Shown: positions 53,737-63,002 of the stretch, one piece after another
How the letters are laid out: each line of letters opens with the position of its first letter
How positions within the stretch are numbered: the stretch's first letter is position 1
Assembly (NCBI RefSeq): GCF_051201665.1
Contig: NZ_CP179210.1
Location: 372,001-436,000 of the forward strand
DNA: 64,000 nucleotides
Direction of reading: 5' to 3'
Source: Psychrobium sp051201665
GTDB lineage: Bacteria; Pseudomonadota; Gammaproteobacteria; Enterobacterales; Psychrobiaceae
The notes under the pieces: generated by a model
Told to the model about the DNA's origin: nothing
Databases searched by the model: none
Seen by the model: only the letters and a program-made list of their open reading frames with translations
Position numbers and translations under genes: made by a program

Positions 53737-56634
53737 CTATTCAGGTGATACGACAATAAAGCGTAAACAATCTAAACGAACTTGTGCGTTGCCAATATAT
53801 TTGATCAGTTGCTCTTTCTCAGTGGTTAGGTGAGTAATTTCTTCATCACGAATATTTGGGTTAACGGCTTTAAGATCTGTCAGACGTTCTATTTCAGTAT
53901 CTAAAACCTTAGTCACTTTAGCTAATGCATCTTGTTGGATAGTTTCTAAAGACGCTTGTGCCTTAGTTGTACCATTAGTCACTTGCTGATGGATAAAGGC
54001 TTGTGAAGCGCCAACAAGTTTACTGGCGATGTGTCGGCCAATAGGACTGAGTTGATCACTTAGTTTTTGGTAACTAATGTTGTTGTTTAGCTCGTTGCCG
54101 TTTTTGTCCATTAACAAACGCATTGGCGTTGGCGGCAAGAAACGACCAATGTGGTATTTCTTAGGCGCTGAGGTATCTGCAACAAACATTAATTCGAGTA
54201 ACATGGTGCCAGCAGGCAGTGCCTTACTCTTTAAAATAGAGACGGCATTGTTACCTGTGGTGTCACTAAGCACCATATCGATGCTACCTTGCACCATCGG
54301 ATGTTCCCAATTAATAAATTGGAAATCTTCACGGGCAAGTGCTGTGTCACGACTAAAGGTGACAGTTGTGCCATCTTCATGCAAACCTGGAAAATGGCTG
54401 TGTAGCATGTGACCGCCGGGTTTTAAAATCAGCGCATTGTCACTGTGATCTTCTTGCTCAACGCCACAAATATCCATCATGTTAAACATGAATGTTGGTA
54501 GCTCAGTGCCGTTATCATTTTTAGCAATGCGAGCAGCTATCGCTTGACCTGATTTTTGTCCGCCAGAGTTTAGTTCTAATAGGCGGTCACGGCCATTTTC
54601 GATTTTCGTTTTTAACTCAGTGTGGATTTCTTCGGTTTGCGCGATGATATCAGCCAATGATTTTTCGGCTGTCTCTTGGTCGTGCAATAGCGCGAAGATA
54701 TCTTCTTTAACTTCGTTAAATACGATACCGCCAGATGGACAGGTTGTTTCAAATGCATTGAGGCCTTGATGGTACCAATCAAGTAAGACTTTTTGGCTCG
54801 AACCTTCAAGGTAAGGAATATGCAATTGAATATCGTTCGCTTGACCAATACGGTCTAATCGACCAATACGCTGTTCAAGCAAATCAGGATTAAGTGGTAA
54901 ATCGAACAATACTAGGTGACGAGAGAACTGGAAGTTACGACCTTCAGAGCCGATTTCTGAACAAACGAGTACTTGCGCGCCATCTTCTTCTTGAGCGAAG
55001 TAAGCGGCTGCTTTGTCACGTTCGATAATGGATAAGCCTTCGTGGAATACGGCGCTGCGGATCGCTTCTTTAACACGCAGTGCTTGCTCGATAATCAACG
55101 CAGTTTGTGCATGAGCACAGATCACCAGCATTTTCTCTTTGCTGTCTTTGATCAGGTTAATTAACCAATCGATACGCGGATCAAATGACCACCATGACGC
55201 GTCTTTACCTTCGAACTCTTGGAAGATTTCTTCTGGATAGAGAGACTTGTGAGCACTCTCAGATACGCTTTTCGCACCGCCCATCATTTTTGCCACTTTC
55301 ATTGAGGTGGTGTATTGATTTGGCATCGCTAATTCGTAGGTATTGACGATACGTTGCGGGAAGCCTTTGACGGCTTGGCGGGTATTACGCATTAATACGC
55401 GACTTGTGCCGTGACGCTCTAACAATAATTTAAGTAACTCATCTCGCGCCTCTGACTCTGCATCATCGGCAATGGCTTGTAGCATATCGCTAATGTCACG
55501 TTCTTTGAGTAGCTCGGTTAATACTTGCTTGGTGTCGTCTGACAATACGTTTTGCTCTAGCAGCTCATTGGCAGCAGTGGCAACGTGTTGGTAATCTTTT
55601 TCTTCCGCTAAAAACGCTTGGTAGTCGTAGAAACGATCAGGATCAAGTAAACGTAAGCGAGCAAAGTGAGATTCATGACCAAGCTGGTCTGGCGTTGCTG
55701 TTAGTAACAATATACCCGGTGTTTCTTGAGCTAAGCCTTCGACAATGCGGTATTCGCGAGATGGCTTTTCGCTGTTCCACTCAAGGTGATGTGCTTCATC
55801 GACAACGAGTAAATCCCAGTCACCGTCTAATGCTTGTTTGTAGCGATTAGCTTTACGTAACGTTGATAGGCTGGCAATGATAAGTTGCTCTGTATCAAAT
55901 GGATTATCAGCGTCTAAATTCGCTTCTGCGCAGCGTTCTTCGTCGAAAATGGTGAAATTTAGATTAAAACGACGACGCATTTCTACCAGCCATTGATGCT
56001 GTAGCGTTTCTGGCAATAAAATTAATACGCGCTCAGCACGGCCTGTTAGCACTTGCTGCACAATGATCATGCCAGCTTCAATAGTTTTACCTAAACCTAC
56101 TTCATCAGCTAACAATACGCGCGGTGCGTAACGTGAGCCGACTTCTTTGGCGATATGTAACTGATGTGGAATTAAGCTAGCACGAGTACCTGCTAAACCT
56201 AGCAGATCGTTCTGTTCCATTTTGTAGCGAGCCATTAAACAATCGTAACGCAGTGCGTAATGATTCATGCGCTCAACTTGACCAGCAAACATGCGATCTT
56301 GTGGTTTATTAAAGCGAATGTTGTGACATAACATCACTTCGCGTAGAGAAACTTCCTTTTCTTCGGTATCTGTACGAGTACCGATGTAAGTAATAAGGCC
56401 TTTATCCTCTTTGATGTCGGTTACCGTCAGCGACCATTCTTCATGGCTTTCGATGGTATCACCTACATTAAAGATAACTCGCGTCAGCGGGGCGTCATTG
56501 CGTGAAAAGTGGCGGCTTTCGCCTGTAGCGGAAAATAAAATGGTGACGGTACGTGCATCTAATGCAACAACGGTACCTAAGCCGAGATCCGATTCGGTAT
56601 CACTAATCCAACGTTGAGCCAAAACATAAGGCAT
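53737..56634 (-). CDS. rapA: RNA polymerase-associated ATPase RapA
   Basis: 965 residues from the ATG at 56634 (MPYVLAQRWISDTES), close to the 968 of E. coli. A start 19 codons upstream would add a hydrophobic leader. It is an SWI2/SNF2 translocase that recycles RNA polymerase. N-terminal Tudor-like domains are followed by ATPase motifs DEVGLGKTIEAG near 175 and DEAHH near 280. The helicase C part FDLPLNPDLLEQRIGRLDRIGQ lies near 595. It is monocistronic, with its own terminator. Confidence 0.96.
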   Translation of the reverse strand: MPYVLAQRWISDTESDLGLGTVVALDARTVTILFSATGESRHFSRNDAPLTRVIFNVGDTIESHEEWSLTVTDIKEDKGLITYIGTRTDTEEKEVSLREVMLCHNIRFNKPQDRMFAGQVERMNHYALRYDCLMARYKMEQNDLLGLAGTRASLIPHQLHIAKEVGSRYAPRVLLADEVGLGKTIEAGMIIVQQVLTGRAERVLILLPETLQHQWLVEMRRRFNLNFTIFDEERCAEANLDADNPFDTEQLIIASLSTLRKANRYKQALDGDWDLLVVDEAHHLEWNSEKPSREYRIVEGLAQETPGILLLTATPDQLGHESHFARLRLLDPDRFYDYQAFLAEEKDYQHVATAANELLEQNVLSDDTKQVLTELLKERDISDMLQAIADDAESEARDELLKLLLERHGTSRVLMRNTRQAVKGFPQRIVNTYELAMPNQYTTSMKVAKMMGGAKSVSESAHKSLYPEEIFQEFEGKDASWWSFDPRIDWLINLIKDSKEKMLVICAHAQTALIIEQALRVKEAIRSAVFHEGLSIIERDKAAAYFAQEEDGAQVLVCSEIGSEGRNFQFSRHLVLFDLPLNPDLLEQRIGRLDRIGQANDIQLHIPYLEGSSQKVLLDWYHQGLNAFETTCPSGGIVFNEVKEDIFALLHDQETAEKSLADIIAQTEEIHTELKTKIENGRDRLLELNSGGQKSGQAIAARIAKNDNGTELPTFMFNMMDICGVEQEDHSDNALILKPGGHMLHSHFPGLHEDGTTVTFSRDTALAREDFQFINWEHPMVQGSIDMVLSDTTGNNAVSILKSKALPAGTMLLELMFVADTSAPKKYHIGRFLPPTPMRLLMDKNGNELNNNISYQKLSDQLSPIGRHIASKLVGASQAFIHQQVTNGTTKAQASLETIQQDALAKVTKVLDTEIERLTDLKAVNPNIRDEEITHLTTEKEQLIKYIGNAQVRLDCLRFIVVSPE

Positions 56635-56852
56635 AAAAGGATATCTCTCTTTTGTCAGGTAAAAAAACGGGGCGTATCTTACCTCAAGCATTGAGGCAAT
56701 GCATGGCTAATTTGATACTATTATCAATAATAATTAAAGTGTAGTCAGGCATCACCATTTTCCCAAAAAAATACTTCAATGATTGACATTCGATTCAGGG
56801 TATAATCGCGAGCATCTTTCGACTAGGCCAATGACTAAAGGCGAGACTCATT

Positions 56853-59800
56853 GTGAAAATAAACCTATTAAGTAACTATAACAAAACGGTTCTTTATACT
56901 TACTTTGCTGTCTTGGCCATGGCGGTGATCACGTCATTGTGGGTGTTAGGTAAAAACCGCAGTGAAGCCATTGCCGAACGGTTTACGCAAATCAAGTCGC
57001 ATGAGCATCAGGTTGAGCTGCTATTGGATTCAGGTATTCGTGCTGTTACTTCATTAAACCAATATGCCACTAAACATTTAAGCTTGTCTGAAGCGCCGCG
57101 CATTGATCTGTTATTGTCTTATTATTATTACTCGTACAATTCCATTGACCAAGTTTTCGAAATTGTTCCAAATATTCAAGAAGATCTCCAAGATAAATTT
57201 CAGTTTGAAATCGGCCTTATTTCAGGCACAGGTAACTTAGAAAATCGAAGCGACCAGTATTATCGTGAGATGGATATGATTTTCGAAATGAATTTATCAT
57301 TTCCTGTCGCAATGGAAATGGTGCCAGATGCAACACGTGTTTACTATTTGTCTGCCAACGAATTTATTGGTGTTTATCCGTGGCCAGGTGATGACTATGC
57401 CTTTAAGAAATCAACCTTAGAAAGTCCTGCGTATTTATCATCACTCAAAGACAATAATCCTAAAGGACACACTTATTGGACTGACGTATACGCCGATGAC
57501 GCGGGCAAGGGATTAATGACGACTGTTGGTTCGCCGCTGTATATTGGCGATCAATATTATGGTGCGTTAGCCATTGATATTACGTTATCAAGTCTCAGTG
57601 AAGAGTTATTGCCGCAAGGCGGATTATTCGGTGATATGTTGCTGGTGGATGGCAACAACAATGTGATGGCTCACAGTGAAGTTCAGAAGAACCAAATCAC
57701 GCAATCTATTGAAGGGCTTGATACTCATTTACCCGTAGAACTGACCAAACTAGGTAGTGAACGACTTTTTTCTATGACTAAAGGTCAATTACTCAATGGC
57801 TATTATGTGCAAGCGGTTGAGTTGGTAAACGCGCCCTTTAAGTTAATCTACTTTGAAAAAGAGCAGGATTTATTTGCCGATTCGTGGCGTCAGTTTGTGG
57901 TGAGTTTGGTTTCTATTACGTTGGCGCTGTCTATCTTATTATCCGTTGTCCATTGGCTAGCAAAACGTTCTTTCATTGGCCCGGCATCTCGATTGATGGT
58001 GCATTTGGAAAATTGTGCAAAAGAGCCTATTTCGCCGCCGTCTCATACGGCAGATGCATGGCTTCCATTCTTCTCGTTGATAAGTAAAACCTTTAGTGAA
58101 AACAAATCTTACACCCGTCAACTCGCTGAAGATAACCGTCAACTCGATATTCAGGTTGCTCAACGAACTGAAAGCTTGCGTCAAACAACCAAGCAACGTG
58201 AACAGGAATATTCGTTATTGCGGGCGTTAATCGATTCAATTCCAGATGTTATTTTTTATAAGAACACTCAAGGCCAGTATTTAGGGTGCAATAAAGCAGC
58301 GCAAGAGCTGTTTGGCGCAGAAGAGAGACAGGTGGTTGGTCAATATAGTGAAGACTTCTTAACCCCAGAGCTTGCTGAGAAACTTCAACTTAATGATCAA
58401 AAAGTAATTAAAAGCCGCAGTACGGTAACTATTCAACAAGAAATGATCTTGAATGGGCAGCCTAAATTGTTGGAAACCCTAAAGACACCCTATACCGACT
58501 TGGACGGTGAATTGCTGGGCTTGATTGGTATTGCTCGTGATATCACCGCAGAGCATGAGGCGGCAGAAAAACTACGCCATAGTGAAGAGCGTTATTCTTT
58601 AGCAATGGATGCGGTAGAAGAAGGTTTGTGGGATTGGCATATTAATACTGATGCACTGCATTGTAATTCAGCATATTTCACCATGCTCGGTTATCAGCCA
58701 AGTGAAGAATTACCAAGCTGGGAAGGATTCAGACGACTTGTGCATAACGACGATTGGAAATGTGTCCATAAAAAACTGAATGTTCACCTATACGATCCAT
58801 CAGAGCCTTATGAGCATGAATTCAGAATGCTGGGCTTTAATGGACAATACGAATGGATATTAGCGCGAGGTAGTGTGGTTGAATATGATGAAAACAATCA
58901 GCCAACACGTATCTTGGGCACTCATAAAAATATCACGAAGCGCAAAGAACATGAGCGTGAAATTATTGAAGCGAAACAAGACGCTGAGTTAGCTAACCGC
59001 TATAAAAGTGAGTTCTTGGCCAATATGAGTCATGAGATCAGAACGCCAATGAATGGCATCATGGGCATGATTCAGTTAGCGCTGAGAACGGAGCTGGATA
59101 ATCAGCAACATGACTATCTTGATAAAGCCTTTAATTCAGCAAATTCGTTACTGTTAATTATCAACGATATTCTAGATTTTTCTAAAATTGAAGCGGGTAA
59201 GCTAGAGCTCGAATCAGTGCCTTTTAATGTCGAAGATGTGCTTGATGCTGTGATTAACGTCAATGTTATTGCGGCTCAGAAGAAGGGATTAGAATTTGTA
59301 TTAAATGCACCGACCATACCCCTCAGAGTGATGGGAGATGGTCTGCGTTTAAATCAGATCCTTACCAATATCGTCTCAAACGCGGTTAAGTTTACTAATG
59401 AAGGTTATATTGAGTTAGCTTGTGAATTAGTTAATAAATCTACTGACATTGTCACATTACAGTTTAGTGCTAGAGATAGTGGTATTGGCATTGAGCAAGA
59501 TAAATTGAGTAATCTCTTTAAAGCCTTTAGTCAGGCTGATGGATCTATTACACGTGAATTCGGCGGCTCAGGACTTGGCCTATCAATTTCTCAACATCTA
59601 GTGAGAATGATGGGCGGAGAATTTGAGGTCTCTAGTAATATTAACCACGGTAGTTGTTTCTGTTTCACTATCGATCTGCCATTAATACAACAGCAAAAAG
59701 CTCAAGAATGGCAATTGCCGTCATCTCATGATGGCGCTGATCTATTAATGATAAGCGATAATGACAAGGCGAATGATGCCTATCGTCGAATGTTACCCGA

Positions 59801-60503
59801 ATTAGGATTTGAATTTACGCAAGTTGCCAATATTGATGTTGCGTTAATTTTAAAAGATGAGCCACAAGTCATCTTAGTTGATTGGGTACAAGAGTCGAAT
59901 ACAAATCAATTGGCGTTGTTAGCTAAACAATTCCCAGATGTAATGATTTTCATGATGGTTAATTATGGCGATGATGTTATGAAATTGCCTGTGATTAAAG
60001 ATGTTGCACGAGGGATCTTTAGCAAGCCATTAGCGCCTGCCCATATGACTGCTCGTATTGGTAGAACGCTCAATTCTAGGCCTAAAAAAGTACCGCAAGT
60101 AGCAACAAATAAATCAGCGAAAGGTCGGTTATTGTTGGTGGATGATAATGCGATAAATCAGCAAGTGGCTAAAGGCTTGTTGGAATCTCAGGGTTATGAA
60201 GTGGACGTTGTTGATAACGGCCAGTTAGCGGTCGATGCGGCACTGAGTCAGTCATTTGAATTAGTGTTAATGGATATTCAAATGCCAGTGATGGATGGCT
60301 TAGCTGCCGCCAAAGAAATTCGTAAAACTTATAGCGATCAACAATTACCGATTATTGCGATGACAGCCCACGCCATGACTGGCGATAAAGAGAAAAGCTT
60401 AGCAGCAGGTATGAATGCTCACATTACTAAACCGCTGGTACTTAAAGAAATGTTTGATACGATAAGCGAATGTATACAATATAAACAATCCAATGAAGGA
60501 TAA
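56853..60503 (+). CDS. Hybrid sensor histidine kinase with two PAS domains and two receiver regions
   Basis: 1216 residues from the GTG at 56853. Transmembrane helices at about 13-33 and 346-368 flank a Cache-like periplasmic sensor (SLDVxITLSS-type segment DITLSSLSEEL). Two PAS domains follow (about 454-565 and 575-700), then HisKA with H727 in NMSHEIRTPMNG. The ATPase has the N box NQILTNIVSNAVKF, DSGIGI and GGSGLGLS. A degenerate receiver (about 965-1085) precedes an intact one starting RLLLVDDN near 1092 with D1141 in LVLMDIQMPVMDG. No partner regulator is adjacent, so signalling goes to a distant protein. A TATAAT at 56801 may be its promoter. Confidence 0.93.
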   Translation: MKINLLSNYNKTVLYTYFAVLAMAVITSLWVLGKNRSEAIAERFTQIKSHEHQVELLLDSGIRAVTSLNQYATKHLSLSEAPRIDLLLSYYYYSYNSIDQVFEIVPNIQEDLQDKFQFEIGLISGTGNLENRSDQYYREMDMIFEMNLSFPVAMEMVPDATRVYYLSANEFIGVYPWPGDDYAFKKSTLESPAYLSSLKDNNPKGHTYWTDVYADDAGKGLMTTVGSPLYIGDQYYGALAIDITLSSLSEELLPQGGLFGDMLLVDGNNNVMAHSEVQKNQITQSIEGLDTHLPVELTKLGSERLFSMTKGQLLNGYYVQAVELVNAPFKLIYFEKEQDLFADSWRQFVVSLVSITLALSILLSVVHWLAKRSFIGPASRLMVHLENCAKEPISPPSHTADAWLPFFSLISKTFSENKSYTRQLAEDNRQLDIQVAQRTESLRQTTKQREQEYSLLRALIDSIPDVIFYKNTQGQYLGCNKAAQELFGAEERQVVGQYSEDFLTPELAEKLQLNDQKVIKSRSTVTIQQEMILNGQPKLLETLKTPYTDLDGELLGLIGIARDITAEHEAAEKLRHSEERYSLAMDAVEEGLWDWHINTDALHCNSAYFTMLGYQPSEELPSWEGFRRLVHNDDWKCVHKKLNVHLYDPSEPYEHEFRMLGFNGQYEWILARGSVVEYDENNQPTRILGTHKNITKRKEHEREIIEAKQDAELANRYKSEFLANMSHEIRTPMNGIMGMIQLALRTELDNQQHDYLDKAFNSANSLLLIINDILDFSKIEAGKLELESVPFNVEDVLDAVINVNVIAAQKKGLEFVLNAPTIPLRVMGDGLRLNQILTNIVSNAVKFTNEGYIELACELVNKSTDIVTLQFSARDSGIGIEQDKLSNLFKAFSQADGSITREFGGSGLGLSISQHLVRMMGGEFEVSSNINHGSCFCFTIDLPLIQQQKAQEWQLPSSHDGADLLMISDNDKANDAYRRMLPELGFEFTQVANIDVALILKDEPQVILVDWVQESNTNQLALLAKQFPDVMIFMMVNYGDDVMKLPVIKDVARGIFSKPLAPAHMTARIGRTLNSRPKKVPQVATNKSAKGRLLLVDDNAINQQVAKGLLESQGYEVDVVDNGQLAVDAALSQSFELVLMDIQMPVMDGLAAAKEIRKTYSDQQLPIIAMTAHAMTGDKEKSLAAGMNAHITKPLVLKEMFDTISECIQYKQSNEG

Positions 60504-62898
60504 AATCTTGCGACTAATAAAATCAACTTGCCAGTTTTTGGCTCTCTCGACCTTGTTGGGAGCATTAAGTGTTGGGGCATTTGCCGCTAAATTTGATGAT
60601 AAAACTAAGTCTTTAACGCCTAAAAAGGGATTATTTACGTTATATGGCAGCAAAAATACATCAACGATGCTGCTGTCGGTTGATAAATTGGAACAACCAT
60701 TTATATATGTAACCAGCTTGATGCAGGGGATTGGATCAAATGATATTGGCCTTGATCGCGGTCAAATTGGTCAGTCACGCTTAGTGCAATTTGAGCGTCA
60801 TGGTGACAAAATTGTGTTGCGCCAATTAAACGCAGATTATCGCGCATATACAAGTAACCCGAGTGAAGAGCTTGCACTCACTCAAGCATTTGCTGAGTCT
60901 ATTTTATATCGTTTTGACATTGTGGCGTCGCAAGGCAAACGCCATTTAATTGATGTTAGTAAGTTTTCACTACAAGACTTTCACGGCATTGCACAGTCAT
61001 TACAACGTAGCAATCAAGGCAGTTATTCACTTGATAGCAGTCGCTCAATGGTTAATTGGCCGCAAAGTAAGTCATTCCCACTTAATACAGAGTTGAGTGC
61101 AACGGTTACCTTTAAAGGTAAGCCAAAGGGATATCATTTATCTTCGGTAACGCCTGATGCTAGATATGTTTCCATCAAGTTCCGCCACTCTTTTGTTGCA
61201 TTACCAGAGCAAGGCTATCAACCACGCGCGTTTCATCCATACAGCGGCTACTTTGCGTTTAGTTTCGATGACTACAGTCAACCTATTGCAAAGCCATTAA
61301 CACAGCGTTATATCACGCGTCATCGTCTGGACTTTGATCCGCAGGGCAATGTCATAGCGCCGATTACTTACTATCTTGATCCTGGTGTTCCTGAACCTGT
61401 TCGTGGTGCGTTATTAGATGGCGCACGCTGGTGGACTTCGGCGTTTGAGAAAGCTGGATTAACTAATGCCTTCGACGTTAAAATGTTACCCGCTGATGCA
61501 GATCCGCTCGATGTACGTTATAACGTGATTCAATGGGTTCATCGCTCAACTCGAGGTTGGTCATATGGTAGCTCAGTCGTTGATCCGCGTAATGGTGAAA
61601 TTCTTAAAGGGCACGTAACTCTTGGCTCATTACGTGTGAAGCAAGATTATCTTATTGCGTCAGGCCTATTAGCAGGACAAGCCGACGGTAAAAAGCGTGC
61701 TCAAGAGATGGCACTAGCTCGGATCAGGCAATTATCAGCACATGAAATCGGCCATACTTTAGGTATTGCTCATAATTTTTCAGCCAGTACGAATGATCGT
61801 GCGTCGGTAATGGATTATCCACATCCACTCATTTCATTAAAAGACAATAAAATTGATGTTGACGATGCTTATGGTATCGGTATGGGGAAATGGGATGACT
61901 ATGTGGTTGCATACGGTTATGGCAATGCAGACAGTGAACAATTAGCTAAATTACGTCATGAAACACAAGCGAGTGGTTTGAAATTTATCTCCGATAGTGA
62001 AGCCCGCAGCGCGGCTGGCTCAAATCCTTGGGCGCACCTTTGGGATAATGGTCAATATGCTGATAAAGAGTTATCACGTTTAATGAAGGTTCGAAATAAG
62101 GCGCTTTTAAAATTAGATGCGACTATTTTAGATGAATCTCAAGCGCATTCAGATTTACGTGAAGCATTAGTACCTATTTATTTGTTACATCGTTTCCAAG
62201 TGACAGCAGCGAACAAGATCATTGCAGGTGTAGATTTCAACTATGCACTGCGCGATGAGTCATTGCTGCAAAAGCCTGTTGCCGTTGAATGGCAGCGTGA
62301 AGCTTTGGATAGTGTTTTAAGTACTTTAGATAGTCGTTATTTAGTTTTTCCTAAGGCATTGCTTAATAAGCTACCTGCAAAGTCTTATGGAACCTATAAC
62401 TCACGTGAAAGTAGTAGCTCGCAACTTGGGCGTCAATTTGATCCCCTAGCGCTGGGGGAAGCAAGTGCTCGCCATAGTCTTAAAACGTTACTAAATAGCG
62501 CTAGAGCAAATCGATTAGTGGTTCAACACGCTTTAGACTCCCAGCAATTGTCATTTGTTGACGTTATTGAGCAGTTAATTGTGAAAACAATTAAGGCAAG
62601 TGATGAACATGAAGACAAAGGGTTATTGTGGTTGACGACTCAACGCACGAATGCGGTGGTCATTGAGCAATTGTTAATGCTTAAATACAACAAGAATTTG
62701 TCAACACAAGCACAGCAAGCATTAACGTCGCAGCTTAATGATTTGGAAAGCTGGTTAGCGAAGAAAGGTAAGCGCCAGAATTCGTCGATTAAACGTCATT
62801 ATCATTGGTTAGCACAGCAATTAGCACTTGGTTTAACTGACGGTGAACATCGTATAATTACAGCGCCAGCGAAACTGCCTCCAGGCTCACCCATTTAG
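60493..62898 (+). CDS. Exported zinc-dependent metalloprotease (DUF5117 type)
   Basis: 801 residues with a signal peptide (to about 32, GAFAAK). The start overlaps the kinase stop by 11 bases. The extended zinc site HEIGHTLGIAH begins at H417, the metzincin-like pattern HExxHxxGxxH, followed by a Met-turn-like SVMDYPHP about 20 residues later. The N-terminal region resembles DUF5117 and the C-terminal part DUF4953, families annotated together in Alteromonadales and Bacteroidota. The substrate is unknown, and a digestive or surface-protein role is possible. Confidence 0.88.
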   Translation: MKDKILRLIKSTCQFLALSTLLGALSVGAFAAKFDDKTKSLTPKKGLFTLYGSKNTSTMLLSVDKLEQPFIYVTSLMQGIGSNDIGLDRGQIGQSRLVQFERHGDKIVLRQLNADYRAYTSNPSEELALTQAFAESILYRFDIVASQGKRHLIDVSKFSLQDFHGIAQSLQRSNQGSYSLDSSRSMVNWPQSKSFPLNTELSATVTFKGKPKGYHLSSVTPDARYVSIKFRHSFVALPEQGYQPRAFHPYSGYFAFSFDDYSQPIAKPLTQRYITRHRLDFDPQGNVIAPITYYLDPGVPEPVRGALLDGARWWTSAFEKAGLTNAFDVKMLPADADPLDVRYNVIQWVHRSTRGWSYGSSVVDPRNGEILKGHVTLGSLRVKQDYLIASGLLAGQADGKKRAQEMALARIRQLSAHEIGHTLGIAHNFSASTNDRASVMDYPHPLISLKDNKIDVDDAYGIGMGKWDDYVVAYGYGNADSEQLAKLRHETQASGLKFISDSEARSAAGSNPWAHLWDNGQYADKELSRLMKVRNKALLKLDATILDESQAHSDLREALVPIYLLHRFQVTAANKIIAGVDFNYALRDESLLQKPVAVEWQREALDSVLSTLDSRYLVFPKALLNKLPAKSYGTYNSRESSSSQLGRQFDPLALGEASARHSLKTLLNSARANRLVVQHALDSQQLSFVDVIEQLIVKTIKASDEHEDKGLLWLTTQRTNAVVIEQLLMLKYNKNLSTQAQQALTSQLNDLESWLAKKGKRQNSSIKRHYHWLAQQLALGLTDGEHRIITAPAKLPPGSPI

Positions 62899-63002
62899 CG
62901 GGAATTTTATACAATTAAATTGTAAAGGATGTAAATTAGACTACAGTTAATTAACTAGGGGAAATTTTAAAAGAGTCCTAGCTCTTTATCCGCGGGTGAA
63001 TT

